Shown piece by piece: positions 18,581 to 27,167 of a stretch of DNA of 64,000 bases. The notes beneath the pieces are model-generated. The model made no database searches, was not told the origin of the DNA, and saw only the letters and a list, made by a program, of their open reading frames with translations. The stretch comes from Starkeya sp. ORNL1 (GTDB lineage Bacteria > Pseudomonadota > Alphaproteobacteria > Rhizobiales > Xanthobacteraceae). The stretch is from positions 5,403,001 through 5,467,000 of the forward strand of contig NZ_CP048834.1 in the NCBI RefSeq assembly GCF_012971745.1, read 5' to 3'. The position numbers and the translations under genes are program-made. Numbering within the stretch: position 1 is the first letter of the stretch; every line of letters starts with the position of its first letter.

Positions 18581-19459
18581 ATGACCCGCACTTCCGCCAC
18601 CCTTATCGGCTTCACCGCGATCCTGCTCTGGTCGACGCTGGCGCTTGCCACCTCGGCCACCGGCGCGGTGCCGCCTTTCCTGCTCACCACGCTCACCTTC
18701 GCCATTGGCGGCACGGTCGGCCTCATCGCGGCGCTGGTGCGCGGGGTGGGGCTCGAGGTGCTGCGCCAGCCTTGGCCGGTGTGGCTGCACGGCGTTGGCG
18801 GCCTGTTCGGCTACCATTTCTTCTATTTTTCGGCGCTGAAGCTGGCGCCACCGGCCGAGGCCGGGCTGATCGCCTATCTCTGGCCGTTGCTGATCGTGCT
18901 GCTCTCCTCGCTGCTGCCGGGCGAGAGCCTGCGCGCGCCGCATATCATCGGCGCCGTGATGGGGCTTGCCGGCACCGTGGTGTTGCTGGCCGGCAAGGCC
19001 GGCGGGCTCGGCTTCGCGCCTGAATATCTGCCGGGCTATGCCGCCGCTGCGGTGTGCGCCGTGGTGTGGGCGACGTATTCCGTGCTCTCGCGGCGCTTCC
19101 ACAATGTGCCGACCGAGGTGGTCGCCGGCTTCTGCCTGATAACCGCGGCGCTTTCGGTGCTGTGCCATCTCGCCTTCGAGCCGGCGGTCTGGCCGGTGGG
19201 CGCGACGCAATGGATCGCCGTTGCCGCGCTCGGCATCGGCCCGGTCGGTCTGGCCTTCTATGCCTGGGATATCGGCATGAAGCGTGGCGACATTCGCCTG
19301 CTCGGCGTCGCTTCCTATGCTGCGCCGGTGCTGTCGACGTTGCTGCTGGTCGTAGCCGGCTATGCGGCCGCGAGCTGGACGCTGGCGGTGGCCTGCGCGC
19401 TCATCGTCGGCGGCGCCCTGGTGGCGACGCTGCTCGCCAGGAACAGCCGGAAAAGCTAG
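18581..19459 (+). CDS. DMT-superfamily (EamA) transporter, YddG-like
   Basis: 292-residue membrane protein with ten predicted helices in two EamA repeats, a drug/metabolite exporter fold. The sequence around FGYHFFYFSALKLAPPAEA and LIAYLWPLLIVLLSSLLPGE resembles the aromatic amino-acid exporter YddG branch. The ATG at 18581 (MTRTSATLIGFTAILLW) places the first helix at the N-terminus. The much longer frame upstream runs over phaB out of frame and is spurious. The gene ends in a 4-bp overlap with the convergent cupin gene. The substrate is not proven by sequence. Confidence 0.87.
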   Translation: MTRTSATLIGFTAILLWSTLALATSATGAVPPFLLTTLTFAIGGTVGLIAALVRGVGLEVLRQPWPVWLHGVGGLFGYHFFYFSALKLAPPAEAGLIAYLWPLLIVLLSSLLPGESLRAPHIIGAVMGLAGTVVLLAGKAGGLGFAPEYLPGYAAAAVCAVVWATYSVLSRRFHNVPTEVVAGFCLITAALSVLCHLAFEPAVWPVGATQWIAVAALGIGPVGLAFYAWDIGMKRGDIRLLGVASYAAPVLSTLLLVVAGYAAASWTLAVACALIVGGALVATLLARNSRKS

Positions 19460-19896
19460 CCTGGAGACCAGCCCGGCGCTGCCAGTTCGAAGCCGGCATA
19501 CTCGAAGCCCGGCGCCACGGTGCAGCCGACCAGCGTCCAGGCGCCAAGGCTTTCCGCCGCCTGCCACCAGCCGCGCGGCACGACACGCTGCGGCTCTTCG
19601 CCATCGAGCACATCCGGGCCTAGGACGAGGCGCTCCACCGGGCCGGCATCCGACTTCGCCAGCATCAGGGCGAGCGGCGCGCCGGCATGCCAGTGCCAGA
19701 CCTCGACGGCGTTGGTGACGCGGTGCCAGTGCGAGCGCTCGCCGGCGGCGAGCAGGAAATAGATGGCGGTCGAGGCCGAGCGGCCATCCTCGATGCGCGC
19801 GGGATCGCGAAAGGTCTCGCGGAAATGCCCGCCTTCCGGATGCGGCACGAGGCCGAGGCGGGCGATGACCTGCGCGGCGTCCGGCAAGCCGGTCAT
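19456..19896 (-). CDS. Cupin-fold protein, DUF985 family
   Basis: 146-residue protein of the Cupin_5 (DUF985) family. Residues such as PHPEGGHFRETFRD, the central WHRVTNAVEVWHWHAG (a histidine cluster typical of a cupin metal or ligand pocket) and VPRGWWQAAES match that family along its full length. No reaction is established for DUF985 proteins. The gene ends convergently on the EamA transporter with a 4-bp overlap, and gloB lies 20 bp upstream on the same strand, so the two may be co-transcribed. Confidence 0.85.
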   Translation of the reverse strand: MTGLPDAAQVIARLGLVPHPEGGHFRETFRDPARIEDGRSASTAIYFLLAAGERSHWHRVTNAVEVWHWHAGAPLALMLAKSDAGPVERLVLGPDVLDGEEPQRVVPRGWWQAAESLGAWTLVGCTVAPGFEYAGFELAAPGWSPG

Positions 19897-19916
19897 GGCT
19901 CGGCCTCCACTGTTCC

Positions 19917-20690
19917 TCAGCCCCGGAAACTGTTCTTCAGCGAGCGCAACTCGGTGAAGACCACGCCGGGCTCGGCACCCGGAAGGCCGATACGCTCGGC
20001 GAGTTCGGCATCGTCGGCCCGCAGGAAGGGATTGGTCGCCTTCTCCAGGCCGATGGTGGTCGGCAGCGTCGGCTTGCCGATGGCGCGCTTGGCTTCGACA
20101 TCGCGCAGGCGTTCCAGCAACTCGGCATTGTCCGGATCGACGCTGGCGGCGAAGCGGGCATTGGAGAGGGTGTATTCATGGCCGCAATAGACGGCGATGT
20201 CGTCCGGCAAAGCCCGCAGGCGCAGCAGCGATTCCCACAGCACCGGCGGATCGCACTCGAACGGGCGCCCGCAGCCCATGACGAACAGCGTATCGCCGGA
20301 GAACAGCAGCCGCTCGTCCTCGAACAGGAACACGATGTGCCCCTTGGTGTGACCGGGGGTCTCGAGCACGCGGCCAACGAGGCCGCCGATCGCGACCGGA
20401 TCACCGTCCACCACGGCGAAGTCGAGCCCGGGGATGGTGTCGCGCTCGGCCTTCGGTCCGATCACGGTGGCACCGAAACGCTCCTTCAGCGCCTGGACGC
20501 CGGCAATGTGATCGGTGTGGTGATGAGTGACCAGGATGTGGGTGAGGTTCCACCCTTCCTGATCGAGCGCGGCGAGGATAGGCGCGACTTCCGGCGCATC
20601 GACGACAACGGTCGTCTCGGTCGCGGAGTCACGCAGCAACACCGCATAATTGTCGGCGAGACAGGGGATCAGGCGAATCTCGAGCGGCAT
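19917..20690 (-). CDS. gloB: Hydroxyacylglutathione hydrolase (glyoxalase II)
   Basis: 257-residue metallo-beta-lactamase-fold enzyme that hydrolyses S-D-lactoylglutathione to D-lactate and glutathione, completing methylglyoxal detoxification. The metal-binding motif THHHTDH (residues 55-61), the following ligand His in TPGHTKGH, the bridging Asp in SGDTLF and the C-terminal CGHEYT motif are present. The ATG at 20690 follows AGAGGTG and gives the family length; a longer frame to 20750 adds unrelated residues. A GloA-like VOC protein is encoded at 6.2 kb. Confidence 0.95.
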   Translation of the reverse strand: MPLEIRLIPCLADNYAVLLRDSATETTVVVDAPEVAPILAALDQEGWNLTHILVTHHHTDHIAGVQALKERFGATVIGPKAERDTIPGLDFAVVDGDPVAIGGLVGRVLETPGHTKGHIVFLFEDERLLFSGDTLFVMGCGRPFECDPPVLWESLLRLRALPDDIAVYCGHEYTLSNARFAASVDPDNAELLERLRDVEAKRAIGKPTLPTTIGLEKATNPFLRADDAELAERIGLPGAEPGVVFTELRSLKNSFRG

Positions 20691-20798
20691 CTGCACCTCT
20701 GATGGCTCGGGCGAATCGCCCGGACAAAACCACCCGGGCGGACAGGGCACTGGCTGATCGGTGGGCCTCTCAGCGGCAGTATCAAGGTAGCATACAGG

Positions 20799-21317
20799 TC
20801 AACGGCACTCCTGCGCTGCGCGGTCGATTGCCGCCGATACGCCGTTGAGCGAATAGGTGTCGGTGGTCACATTGCCGCGCCGCGAGGTGGATTTCACCAC
20901 CACGTCCTTGCCCTTGCGCAAGGTGTCGACGAGGCGTGCCTCCTCGGCGACGTTGCGCACCCAGGCGCCGGTCTCGCGCGTATAGAGGGTGAAGTTGGCC
21001 GGACCGATGGCGAGGGTGGAATCGGAACCCTCCTTCATCGGGAAGCCGACAATGACGCTGACCTCATTCTTCACATTCTCCGCGGTGCGGGTGCTGATGA
21101 AGAAATAGGCCGGGTCGCGTTTCAGCGCCTCGGGCACCCGTGTCTTGGGCTGGGAGAGGGCGTAGCAGATCTTGCCCTGACCGCTCTGGTCCATATAGAC
21201 ACCCCAGTCGCCGAATTGCGCGACCAGCTTTGGCGCACCCTGGGCTGCTGCGGCACCGACGCCGAGAGCTGCGAATGCCAAGCCGGCGAGTGCCGCGCAC
21301 ACGATCCGACGGGCCAT
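20799..21317 (-). CDS. Invasion-associated locus B (IalB) family protein
   Basis: 172-residue secreted protein. It has a signal peptide (MARRIVCAALAGLAFAALGV..., cut after AAAAQ), then FGDWGVYMDQSGQGKICYAL, the hallmark of IalB family proteins in Bartonella, Brucella and free-living relatives, and two cysteines (CYAL and the C-terminal QECR) that may form a disulfide. The ATG at 21317 was preferred because it starts the signal peptide; the longer frame adds a charged tail. The molecular function is unknown, and the family name does not imply pathogenicity here. Confidence 0.88.
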   Translation of the reverse strand: MARRIVCAALAGLAFAALGVGAAAAQGAPKLVAQFGDWGVYMDQSGQGKICYALSQPKTRVPEALKRDPAYFFISTRTAENVKNEVSVIVGFPMKEGSDSTLAIGPANFTLYTRETGAWVRNVAEEARLVDTLRKGKDVVVKSTSRRGNVTTDTYSLNGVSAAIDRAAQECR

Positions 21318-21447
21318 GGTCGATCTCCCCCGATTGCGCTTGTCCGCAGGGCGGCGGCGCACGATTCCCTCGTCCCCACTTAAGGGATAACCGGCGTCGC
21401 CGCCACTGTGAACCCTCTGTGCGTAAACGGCGATTGTTGCGAACAGC

Positions 21448-21819
21448 TCAGCGTGCCTTGCCGGCACGCAGCCGCTCCAGTGCGCCCCGCGCGGCCTCGC
21501 GATGTTCGGGCCGGATATGGGCAGCAAGCAGGTTGAGCGCGGTGGCGATTACCGCAGCGTCATCAGTGAAGCCGAGCGCCGGCAGCACGTCGGGAATGGT
21601 GTCGAGCGGCAGCACGAAATAAGCCAGCGCGCCGAACAACAGCGCACGCACCCGCAACGGCGTCGCCCGGTCGAGCGCGCAATAATAGGCGGCCGTGGCA
21701 TCCTCGGCGAACGGCAGGCGTGCGCCGACGGAACCGAGCTTGCGCCAAAAACCCGACTTCACCTGGCGCTTGTCCGAAGCGTAGGAGCGATTGTCAAATT
21801 CCTGCGAGGCAGCGGCCAT
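21448..21819 (-). CDS. YkvA family protein (DUF1232)
   Basis: 123-residue protein with the DUF1232 core at about residues 60-95: ALAYFVLPLDTIPDVLPALG then FTDDAAVI, a membrane-associated helix followed by the conserved PxDxIPD and DD motifs. The N-terminal 55 residues are charged and variable, as in relatives. The role of YkvA proteins is unclear. It is a single gene separated by 130 bp from the IalB gene on the same strand. Confidence 0.85.
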   Translation of the reverse strand: MAAASQEFDNRSYASDKRQVKSGFWRKLGSVGARLPFAEDATAAYYCALDRATPLRVRALLFGALAYFVLPLDTIPDVLPALGFTDDAAVIATALNLLAAHIRPEHREAARGALERLRAGKAR

Positions 21820-21921
21820 CTATGATTTCCTCCAATCGCGACAGGAAATGGCCCCGCGTGTCCCGCTTCGCAAGTAGTGGATGATTCGCATCGAAAATTG
21901 CTGCGACGACCGTTTGCACAC

Positions 21922-22455
21922 TCACATCAGCGGATAGGAGGCTTCCACCTTGTAGGGGCCGCCGCCGACCGAATCGCGGGAGGAGAACAGCACGAAGCGC
22001 GGCACCTCGAAGGTTGGGCTGCGGTAGAAGCCACGGATGGAGAGGTATTCGGCAACCTGGCTAGGTGCGCTGTCGCGCAACCGCGCGAGCGTCACATGGG
22101 GCTTGTAGTTGCGCCCCTCCGGCGGCAGGCCGACGCGCTTGATCAGCCGCTCCTGCTCGGCCTGCAATTCGGTCAGCGCCGGATTGGACCTCACCGCGGC
22201 GAAGATGGCGCGGGGCTTGTGATTGCCGAACTGGTCGACGCCGTCGAGTGCCAGTTCGAAGCCGAATCGCTCGACTTCATCCAGCGCGGAGGCGACATCG
22301 CGGGCGACCGCGTAGTCGACATCGCCGATGAAGCGCAATGTCACATGGTAAAATTCAGGGGATATCCAGCGGGCTCCCGGAATGCCACCGCGCAAGCTCG
22401 CGAGGGTGGCGCCGATGTCTGGAGGGATTTCTAGCGCGGTAAACAGCCTTGGCAT
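21922..22455 (-). CDS. thpR: RNA 2',3'-cyclic phosphodiesterase (2H family, ThpR/LigT)
   Basis: 177-residue 2H phosphoesterase. Both catalytic His-x-Thr motifs are present: YHVTLRFIGDV at about residue 41 and KPHVTLARL at about residue 123. The start MPRLFTALEIP is typical. Family members hydrolyse 2',3'-cyclic phosphates on RNA and show RNA-ligase activity in vitro. It is divergent from the MOSC gene with 124 bp between the starts. Confidence 0.93.
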   Translation of the reverse strand: MPRLFTALEIPPDIGATLASLRGGIPGARWISPEFYHVTLRFIGDVDYAVARDVASALDEVERFGFELALDGVDQFGNHKPRAIFAAVRSNPALTELQAEQERLIKRVGLPPEGRNYKPHVTLARLRDSAPSQVAEYLSIRGFYRSPTFEVPRFVLFSSRDSVGGGPYKVEASYPLM

Positions 22456-22579
22456 GGTCGGTTCCCTGGTTTTCCCCGGGACAAGTCAGAGTGAATTCAT
22501 ACGGATTCGCGGCCCGAGGGAAGGGCCGAAATGCAGGACTCGCGCCGCGGAGCGGCTGACGAGACCCGGTGAACCTAAT

Positions 22580-23422
22580 ATGGTGCGTGCAATGACCGAA
22601 TCGATTGACGAACCCATCATCTCCGAACCCGCTCCGGCGCCGACGGCCTCCGAGGCCTTCGCCACCGTTGACGCGCTCTATCGCTATCCGGTCAAGGGGC
22701 TGACGCCGGAACGGCTGGAGCTCATCGAGCTCAAGGCCGGCGAATATTTCCCCGGCGACCGTATGTTCGCGATCGAGAACGGCGTATCCGGCTTCGATCC
22801 GGAGGCGCCAGCGTTCCAGCCGAAGATCAAGTTCCTGATGCTGATGCGCAATGAGCGGCTTGCCGCACTCGATGCGCGCTATGAGGACGAGACCTCGACG
22901 CTCGTTATCCGGCATGAAGACGCCGAAGCAGTGCGTGGCGACCTCAAGACGCCCGAGGGCCGCGCGGCAATCGAGGCGTTCTTCCAGCGCTATGTGCGCT
23001 ACGAGCTGCGTGGTGCACCGCGCGTGCTGGAGGCGCCGGGTGGCTTCCGCTTCGTCGACACCACCGAAGGCTATGTCTCGCTGATCAATCTCGCCAGCTG
23101 CCGCGCGCTCGGCGACATGCTGGGCGCGCCGGTCGACCCGCTGCGTTTCCGCGCCAACCTCTATCTCGAGGGGCTGGAGGCGTGGGAGGAGTTCGAACTG
23201 GTCGGCCACACTATCCAGGTCGGCAATAATGTGCGGCTGAAGGTGTCCGACCGCATCGTCCGCTGCGCGGCGACCAATGTCGATCCGGTGACGGCGAAGC
23301 GCGATCTGGACATCCCGGGCACGCTGATGCGCAATTTCGGGCACATGCAGTGCGGTATCTTCGCCGAGATCCTGGAAGGCGGGCTGATCGCCGAAGGCGA
23401 CCAGGTGCGGCTGATCTACTGA
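22580..23422 (+). CDS. MOSC domain-containing protein (MOSC_N plus MOSC)
   Basis: 280-residue protein. The beta-barrel N-terminal MOSC_N domain starts at ATVDALYRYPVKGLTPERL (about residues 26-110). The MOSC domain follows (about 120-275) with RCAATNVDPVTAKRDLDIP holding the conserved cysteine and TLMRNFGHMQCGIFAEI. MOSC domains relate to the C-terminal domain of molybdenum-cofactor sulfurases and to the mARC/YiiM proteins, so a molybdenum-linked role is possible. The ATG at 22580 or 22592 is likely the start; upstream sequence overlaps thpR. Confidence 0.87.
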   Translation: MVRAMTESIDEPIISEPAPAPTASEAFATVDALYRYPVKGLTPERLELIELKAGEYFPGDRMFAIENGVSGFDPEAPAFQPKIKFLMLMRNERLAALDARYEDETSTLVIRHEDAEAVRGDLKTPEGRAAIEAFFQRYVRYELRGAPRVLEAPGGFRFVDTTEGYVSLINLASCRALGDMLGAPVDPLRFRANLYLEGLEAWEEFELVGHTIQVGNNVRLKVSDRIVRCAATNVDPVTAKRDLDIPGTLMRNFGHMQCGIFAEILEGGLIAEGDQVRLIY

Positions 23423-23477
23423 GGGGTTCCGTCCACCCCGCCGGGTGGCGGCAGCGGACGTAATCATTCCCCGTGTC

Positions 23478-23500
23478 ATGGCCGGGCTTGTCCCGGCCAT
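23478..23500. repeat. Intergenic hairpin repeat
   Basis: ATGGCCGGG-cttgt-CCCGGCCAT, a perfect 9-bp inverted repeat after the MOSC gene. The unit resembles a short repeat often seen between genes in Hyphomicrobiales genomes (recognition from memory). It is followed by a second, weaker block to about 23560. Confidence 0.6.
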
Positions 23501-23563
23501 CCGCGGTTGTTCCCTCTCAAGGAGGTGGATGCCCGGGGATGAGGATTTCCGGGCACCGAAAGT

Positions 23564-23866
23564 TCACGCCGCCGCGCTCGCTTCCGCGGGGTCGTCGCGG
23601 ACGATGACGGTCGTGGCCACGCGATAGAAATCCTCGCCGGGCATGCCGACCCTGCGGGCATGCTCGCGAATCGATTCCGGATCGCGCGCCTGATAGATAC
23701 AGAACGTGCCGATACGCCCGTCCGGCTCGTGAACCACGTAGCTCTTTATCCAGCGGACACGGTCACTCATCTCGTCGTTGCCGATCCTTGCCGATTTGGC
23801 GCCGGCGGCTTCGAGTTCCTGAAGATCGGCCCAGGCGCCGGGCCGGCGGATGACATAGAGGTCCAT
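23564..23866 (-). CDS. DUF4242 domain protein
   Basis: 100-residue protein that begins MDLYVIRRPGAWADLQELEA and carries VRWIKSYVVHEPDGRIGTF and CIYQARDPESIREHARR, the fold signature of DUF4242 (ferredoxin-like, nickel-binding SCO4226-type) proteins. These small proteins are of unclear function; a metal-binding role is known for one member only. The gene is divergent from the winged-helix regulator, with 156 bp between the two starts, so the pair may share control. Confidence 0.82.
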   Translation of the reverse strand: MDLYVIRRPGAWADLQELEAAGAKSARIGNDEMSDRVRWIKSYVVHEPDGRIGTFCIYQARDPESIREHARRVGMPGEDFYRVATTVIVRDDPAEASAAA

Positions 23867-24022
23867 TTTTCTCTCCTGTGCGAGGCTCTCGTTGCTCCCG
23901 GGGTTTTCCGGTAGCTTCGCCCGCGAGGCAGGTTGAAGATGACAAGAGGGACAGCCGGGCGTCCTTACGCCACTCTCATGTTCTTCTGATCATTTGCCGA
24001 TTTGCCATGGGAGGCGGGGTCG

Positions 24023-25843
24023 ATGGGCGTCTATCGTTTCGGCGCGTTCGAGCTGAACGAGGAAGCTCGCGGCCTTCGTCTCGCCGGCAAGGACCTCGGG
24101 CCGCAGCCTCTGGTGTTCGATTTCCTCGCCATTCTCCTGCGACATCAGGACCGGGCTCTGAGCAAGGCAGAATTGCTCGATACGCTATGGCCGGGTGTCA
24201 CCGTGACCGAGGCCTCCTTGCAGCGCGTGGCAAGCCTTGCTCGCGCCATCCTGCGCCAGGGAGACATGGAAGCGGCGCTCCGCAGCCTGCCGCGGTTCGG
24301 ATATCGGCTTTGCCTCGATCCGTCGGCCGTTTCGGACCGGATGCCGGATTCCGCAGATCCGTCGGCCGCGCATTCTCCCAAGCCTGGACGGCAGGCGGGG
24401 GTGAAAATCCTGGCTGCACGGGCGGCGGTCTCCGCCAGGAAGTGGCATGACGCGGCGGCTTCGTTCGCCGAGGCGGACGCTGCCGACGAACTGCTGGCCG
24501 CCGATCTCGAGCAATGGGCGCTCGCCATCGAGTGCTGCGGGCGGCCGAGGGACGCCGTTCCACCCCTGACACGTGCGGTCGCGGCCTACGGCATGGCCGG
24601 GCAACGCCTGCGGGCGGCTCATCCGGCGGTCGCGCTTGCCAGAATCCACCTGGAAAGAGGCGAACTGGCGGTCGCCAAGGGCTGGCACACGCGTGCTGCG
24701 GCGTTGATCGGTGCAGCCAGTACCAGCCGCGAATACGGCCTCTGGTGCTGGATGGGATCGCGTGTCGCAGCCGCGGAGGGCGAGCCGGAGCGGGCACTCG
24801 TCCTTGCCGAACAGGCCTACACAGTCGGCAGGGATCTCGAAGATCCGGTCGTGGAGTCGCTTGGCCTGGTCTATCGCGGCTTCTTCAAGCTTTGCCTGGG
24901 GGAGACCGGCTCGGGACTGGAGGATCAGGATTTCGCCGCGGCGCTCGGTCTGTCGAGCGACATCGATCCCGTGGTCGGCGGAATCCTCTATTGCAACATC
25001 CTTTGGGCCTGTCGGAATTTTGGTGACTGGACGCGAGCCGACCAGTGGACCCTGGGCTATGAACGCTGGTGCAGCGCCTGCGGGCTGGAGAATCTCACCG
25101 GCTCGTGCCGACTGCATCGGGCCGAGGTTCTCGGCGTGCAGGGTACGCTGAAGCAGGCGGAGCAGATGGTGCGCGACGCCCTCGATCAGCTCGCGACCGA
25201 CGCACCCTGGGCGACGGGTGACGCATTGCGCGTTCTGGGCGACATCCATCTCGCCGCGGGAGACCTCGTCGAGGCCGAAGCCGCCTATCGCGCTGCCCAT
25301 GCGGTGGGCTGGGATCCACAGCCGGGTTTTGCACTCCTGCAGCTCAAGCAGGGGCAGGCGGAAGCCGCTTATCGTGGCCTCGAACGCTCCCTGCTCGGGA
25401 CCGGCTGGCCGGCCTTGCAGCGCCGTGGGCTGCTCCTCGCCACATTGGCAAAGGTGGCGGCGCGGACCGGGCGGGCAGAGCGAGCGAAGGAGATTATCGC
25501 CGAGCTGGAGACGCAGCCACGCCGCTGGCCGATGGCGTCAATCCAGGCACTGACGGCCGAAGCCAAGGCGGAGCTTTTCATTGCGGACGATCGTCCAGGC
25601 GAGGCAGTGCGCGAGCTGCAGATTGCGTGCTCGCTCTGGAACGAGATCGGCTCGGCAATCAATGCCGCCGACGCCGGGCTGTCGCTCGCGACGCTGCTCG
25701 CCCAGCTGGACGACGATATTGGCGCTGAGTTGGAACTCGGCACGGTCCAGTCCATCGCCCGGAAGGTCGATTCCCCGCGTCTCCTGCGGCGAGGCGAAGA
25801 GTTGAAGGCGCTGCTTGGCGCGAGGAAGGAGACGAGGCCATGA
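24023..25843 (+). CDS. Winged-helix (OmpR/PhoB-type) regulator with long helical-repeat C-terminus
   Basis: 606-residue protein. Residues 1-100 form a DNA-binding winged helix of the OmpR/CadC type (VYRFGAFELNEEARGLRLAG, then LLDTLWPGVTVTEASLQRVA and LPRFGYRL). No receiver domain or membrane segment is present. Residues 130-600 are Ala/Leu/Glu-rich helical repeats similar to TPR or SARP-type C-termini (for example LGDIHLAAGDLVEAEAAYRA). No NB-ARC/P-loop was seen, unlike many large regulators of this layout. The ATG at 24023 follows GGAGGCGGGG; an in-frame TTG at 24002 is weaker. The target is unknown; the divergent DUF4242 gene is a candidate. Confidence 0.83.
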   Translation: MGVYRFGAFELNEEARGLRLAGKDLGPQPLVFDFLAILLRHQDRALSKAELLDTLWPGVTVTEASLQRVASLARAILRQGDMEAALRSLPRFGYRLCLDPSAVSDRMPDSADPSAAHSPKPGRQAGVKILAARAAVSARKWHDAAASFAEADAADELLAADLEQWALAIECCGRPRDAVPPLTRAVAAYGMAGQRLRAAHPAVALARIHLERGELAVAKGWHTRAAALIGAASTSREYGLWCWMGSRVAAAEGEPERALVLAEQAYTVGRDLEDPVVESLGLVYRGFFKLCLGETGSGLEDQDFAAALGLSSDIDPVVGGILYCNILWACRNFGDWTRADQWTLGYERWCSACGLENLTGSCRLHRAEVLGVQGTLKQAEQMVRDALDQLATDAPWATGDALRVLGDIHLAAGDLVEAEAAYRAAHAVGWDPQPGFALLQLKQGQAEAAYRGLERSLLGTGWPALQRRGLLLATLAKVAARTGRAERAKEIIAELETQPRRWPMASIQALTAEAKAELFIADDRPGEAVRELQIACSLWNEIGSAINAADAGLSLATLLAQLDDDIGAELELGTVQSIARKVDSPRLLRRGEELKALLGARKETRP

Positions 25844-25900
25844 CATCCTGATGCGATCGACGTACTGGCGTGCTCGACGTTCTGGCGTGCTCCATAAATC

Positions 25901-25932
25901 AAAAGGCCCGGACGCTGTCCGGGCCTTTTTTC
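25901..25932. terminator. Bidirectional intrinsic terminator
   Basis: AAAAGGCCCGGAC-gct-GTCCGGGCCTTTTTT. A 10-bp GC-rich stem is flanked by A- and T-tracts, so it can end transcription from both sides: the winged-helix gene (58 bp upstream) and the convergent DUF4167 gene (18 bp beyond its stop). Confidence 0.9.
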
Positions 25933-25949
25933 ATTCGATGCGTCCCGGC

Positions 25950-27167
25950 TTACTCGCCGGCTTCGGCCGGGGCCGCGGGGGCCTCGCCCTCGGCGGCCTC
26001 AGTGGTGGTGCGGCGCTGGTAGCGGCGGCGGCGGGGACGGACTTCCTTCTCCGCGACTTCGCCTTCCGGCGCCGCCTCTGCAGCCGGCGGCTCGCTGGCC
26101 GGGGTCTCGCTCACCGCGACGGGCTCGGGAGCCGGGGCGGGCGCGGGAACCGGGGCAGGCGCCGGGGCGGCAGCCACCTCGATCGGGGTGGGCGCTACGC
26201 CGCCCTGGGTGATGAAGGCGGGCAGGCCGATCTCGGCTTCCACGTCCGGGCCGAGCGAAGGCTGCGGCTGCTGGGCCGGATCCCGATAGGGCACCTCGTC
26301 GCGCGCTTCGCGCTGGGGGCGGCCTTCGCCACGCTGCCAGCGATTCTCCCGCGGCTCGCGGTAATCACGCGGCTGGTGCTCGCCGCCTTCGCGCGCCTCG
26401 CGCGGGGCGCGGTCGCGGTTGTCGCGATCGCGATTGTCCCGGTCCTGGCGATTGTCACGATCACGGTTGTCGCGATCGCCACGCAGTTCGCGATTGTCCC
26501 GGTCGCCGCGGTTGTCGCGATCCTGCCGATTGTCGCGGCGCGGGCCATTATTGCCGTCGCGATAATTGTCGCGCTGCTGGTGCTCGCGGGGCTGGAAATC
26601 GCGCTGGCCGCTGTCGCGATTGCCGTCGCGGTCGCGGTTGTCGCGATTGCCGTCACGATCGCGATTGTCGCGATTGCCATCACGGTCGCCGCGCAGCTCG
26701 CGATTGTCGCGATCCTGGCGCATCCCGCTATCCTGGCGATTATCGCGATCCTGACGATTGTCACGATCCTGGCGATTATCGCGGTTTCCGCCTTCGCGCT
26801 GGCCGTAGGGCTGCTGCTGGAACGGCTGGCCGCCGCCCTCGAAGCTCCCGGCCTCGTCCATGTCGAACTCGTCGTCGTCCTCGTCCGAGCGCTGGAAGGG
26901 CTGGCCCTGGACGCCGAACTGCGCCTGCGCCGCGGCGATGATGCGGAAATAATGCTCGGCGTGTTGCAGGTAGTTCTCCGCAGCGACATAGTCGCCGGAG
27001 GCCTGCGCATCGCGGCCTAGCTGTTGGTATTTCTCGGCGATGTGATGCGCAGTGCCGCGCACCTTCACATCCGGGCCGTTCGATTCATAGACACGCGTGA
27101 GCGGGTTCTGGCTGCGACGGTTGTTGTTGCGGCCACGCATACGCTTCTGCTGGTTATTATTTCGCAT
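25950..27167 (-). CDS. DUF4167 domain protein with Arg/Asp/Asn repeat region
   Basis: 405-residue protein. The N-terminal DUF4167 domain (about residues 1-85) is well conserved: MRNNNQQKRMRGRNNNRRSQ, NPLTRVYESNGPDVKVRGTA and YLQHAEHYFRIIAAAQAQ. Residues about 115-270 are low complexity, built from RDNRQD / RDNRD / RDGNRDN units. After a Pro/Ala stretch comes an Arg-rich patch (RPRRRRYQRR) and an acidic Ala-rich tail. The Arg-rich ends and disordered centre suggest RNA or ribosome association, but no function is established. It sits 3' of the lysC-ptsP-prfA-prmC cluster with a 502-bp gap, an order I recall as common in Hyphomicrobiales. Confidence 0.9.
   Translation of the reverse strand: MRNNNQQKRMRGRNNNRRSQNPLTRVYESNGPDVKVRGTAHHIAEKYQQLGRDAQASGDYVAAENYLQHAEHYFRIIAAAQAQFGVQGQPFQRSDEDDDEFDMDEAGSFEGGGQPFQQQPYGQREGGNRDNRQDRDNRQDRDNRQDSGMRQDRDNRELRGDRDGNRDNRDRDGNRDNRDRDGNRDSGQRDFQPREHQQRDNYRDGNNGPRRDNRQDRDNRGDRDNRELRGDRDNRDRDNRQDRDNRDRDNRDRAPREAREGGEHQPRDYREPRENRWQRGEGRPQREARDEVPYRDPAQQPQPSLGPDVEAEIGLPAFITQGGVAPTPIEVAAAPAPAPVPAPAPAPEPVAVSETPASEPPAAEAAPEGEVAEKEVRPRRRRYQRRTTTEAAEGEAPAAPAEAGE

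Noticed and set aside
26400-26790. A CRISPR-like array of short repeats
   Set aside because: The repeats are in-frame coding repeats of the DUF4167 protein with no unique spacers.
25815-27020. A 401-codon plus-strand frame with long Val/Ile/Ala runs that looks like a membrane protein
   Set aside because: It is the mirror of the RDNR repeat tract of the DUF4167 gene: GATCGCGACAAT read backwards gives Ile/Val/Ala. There is no ribosome site and no family match.
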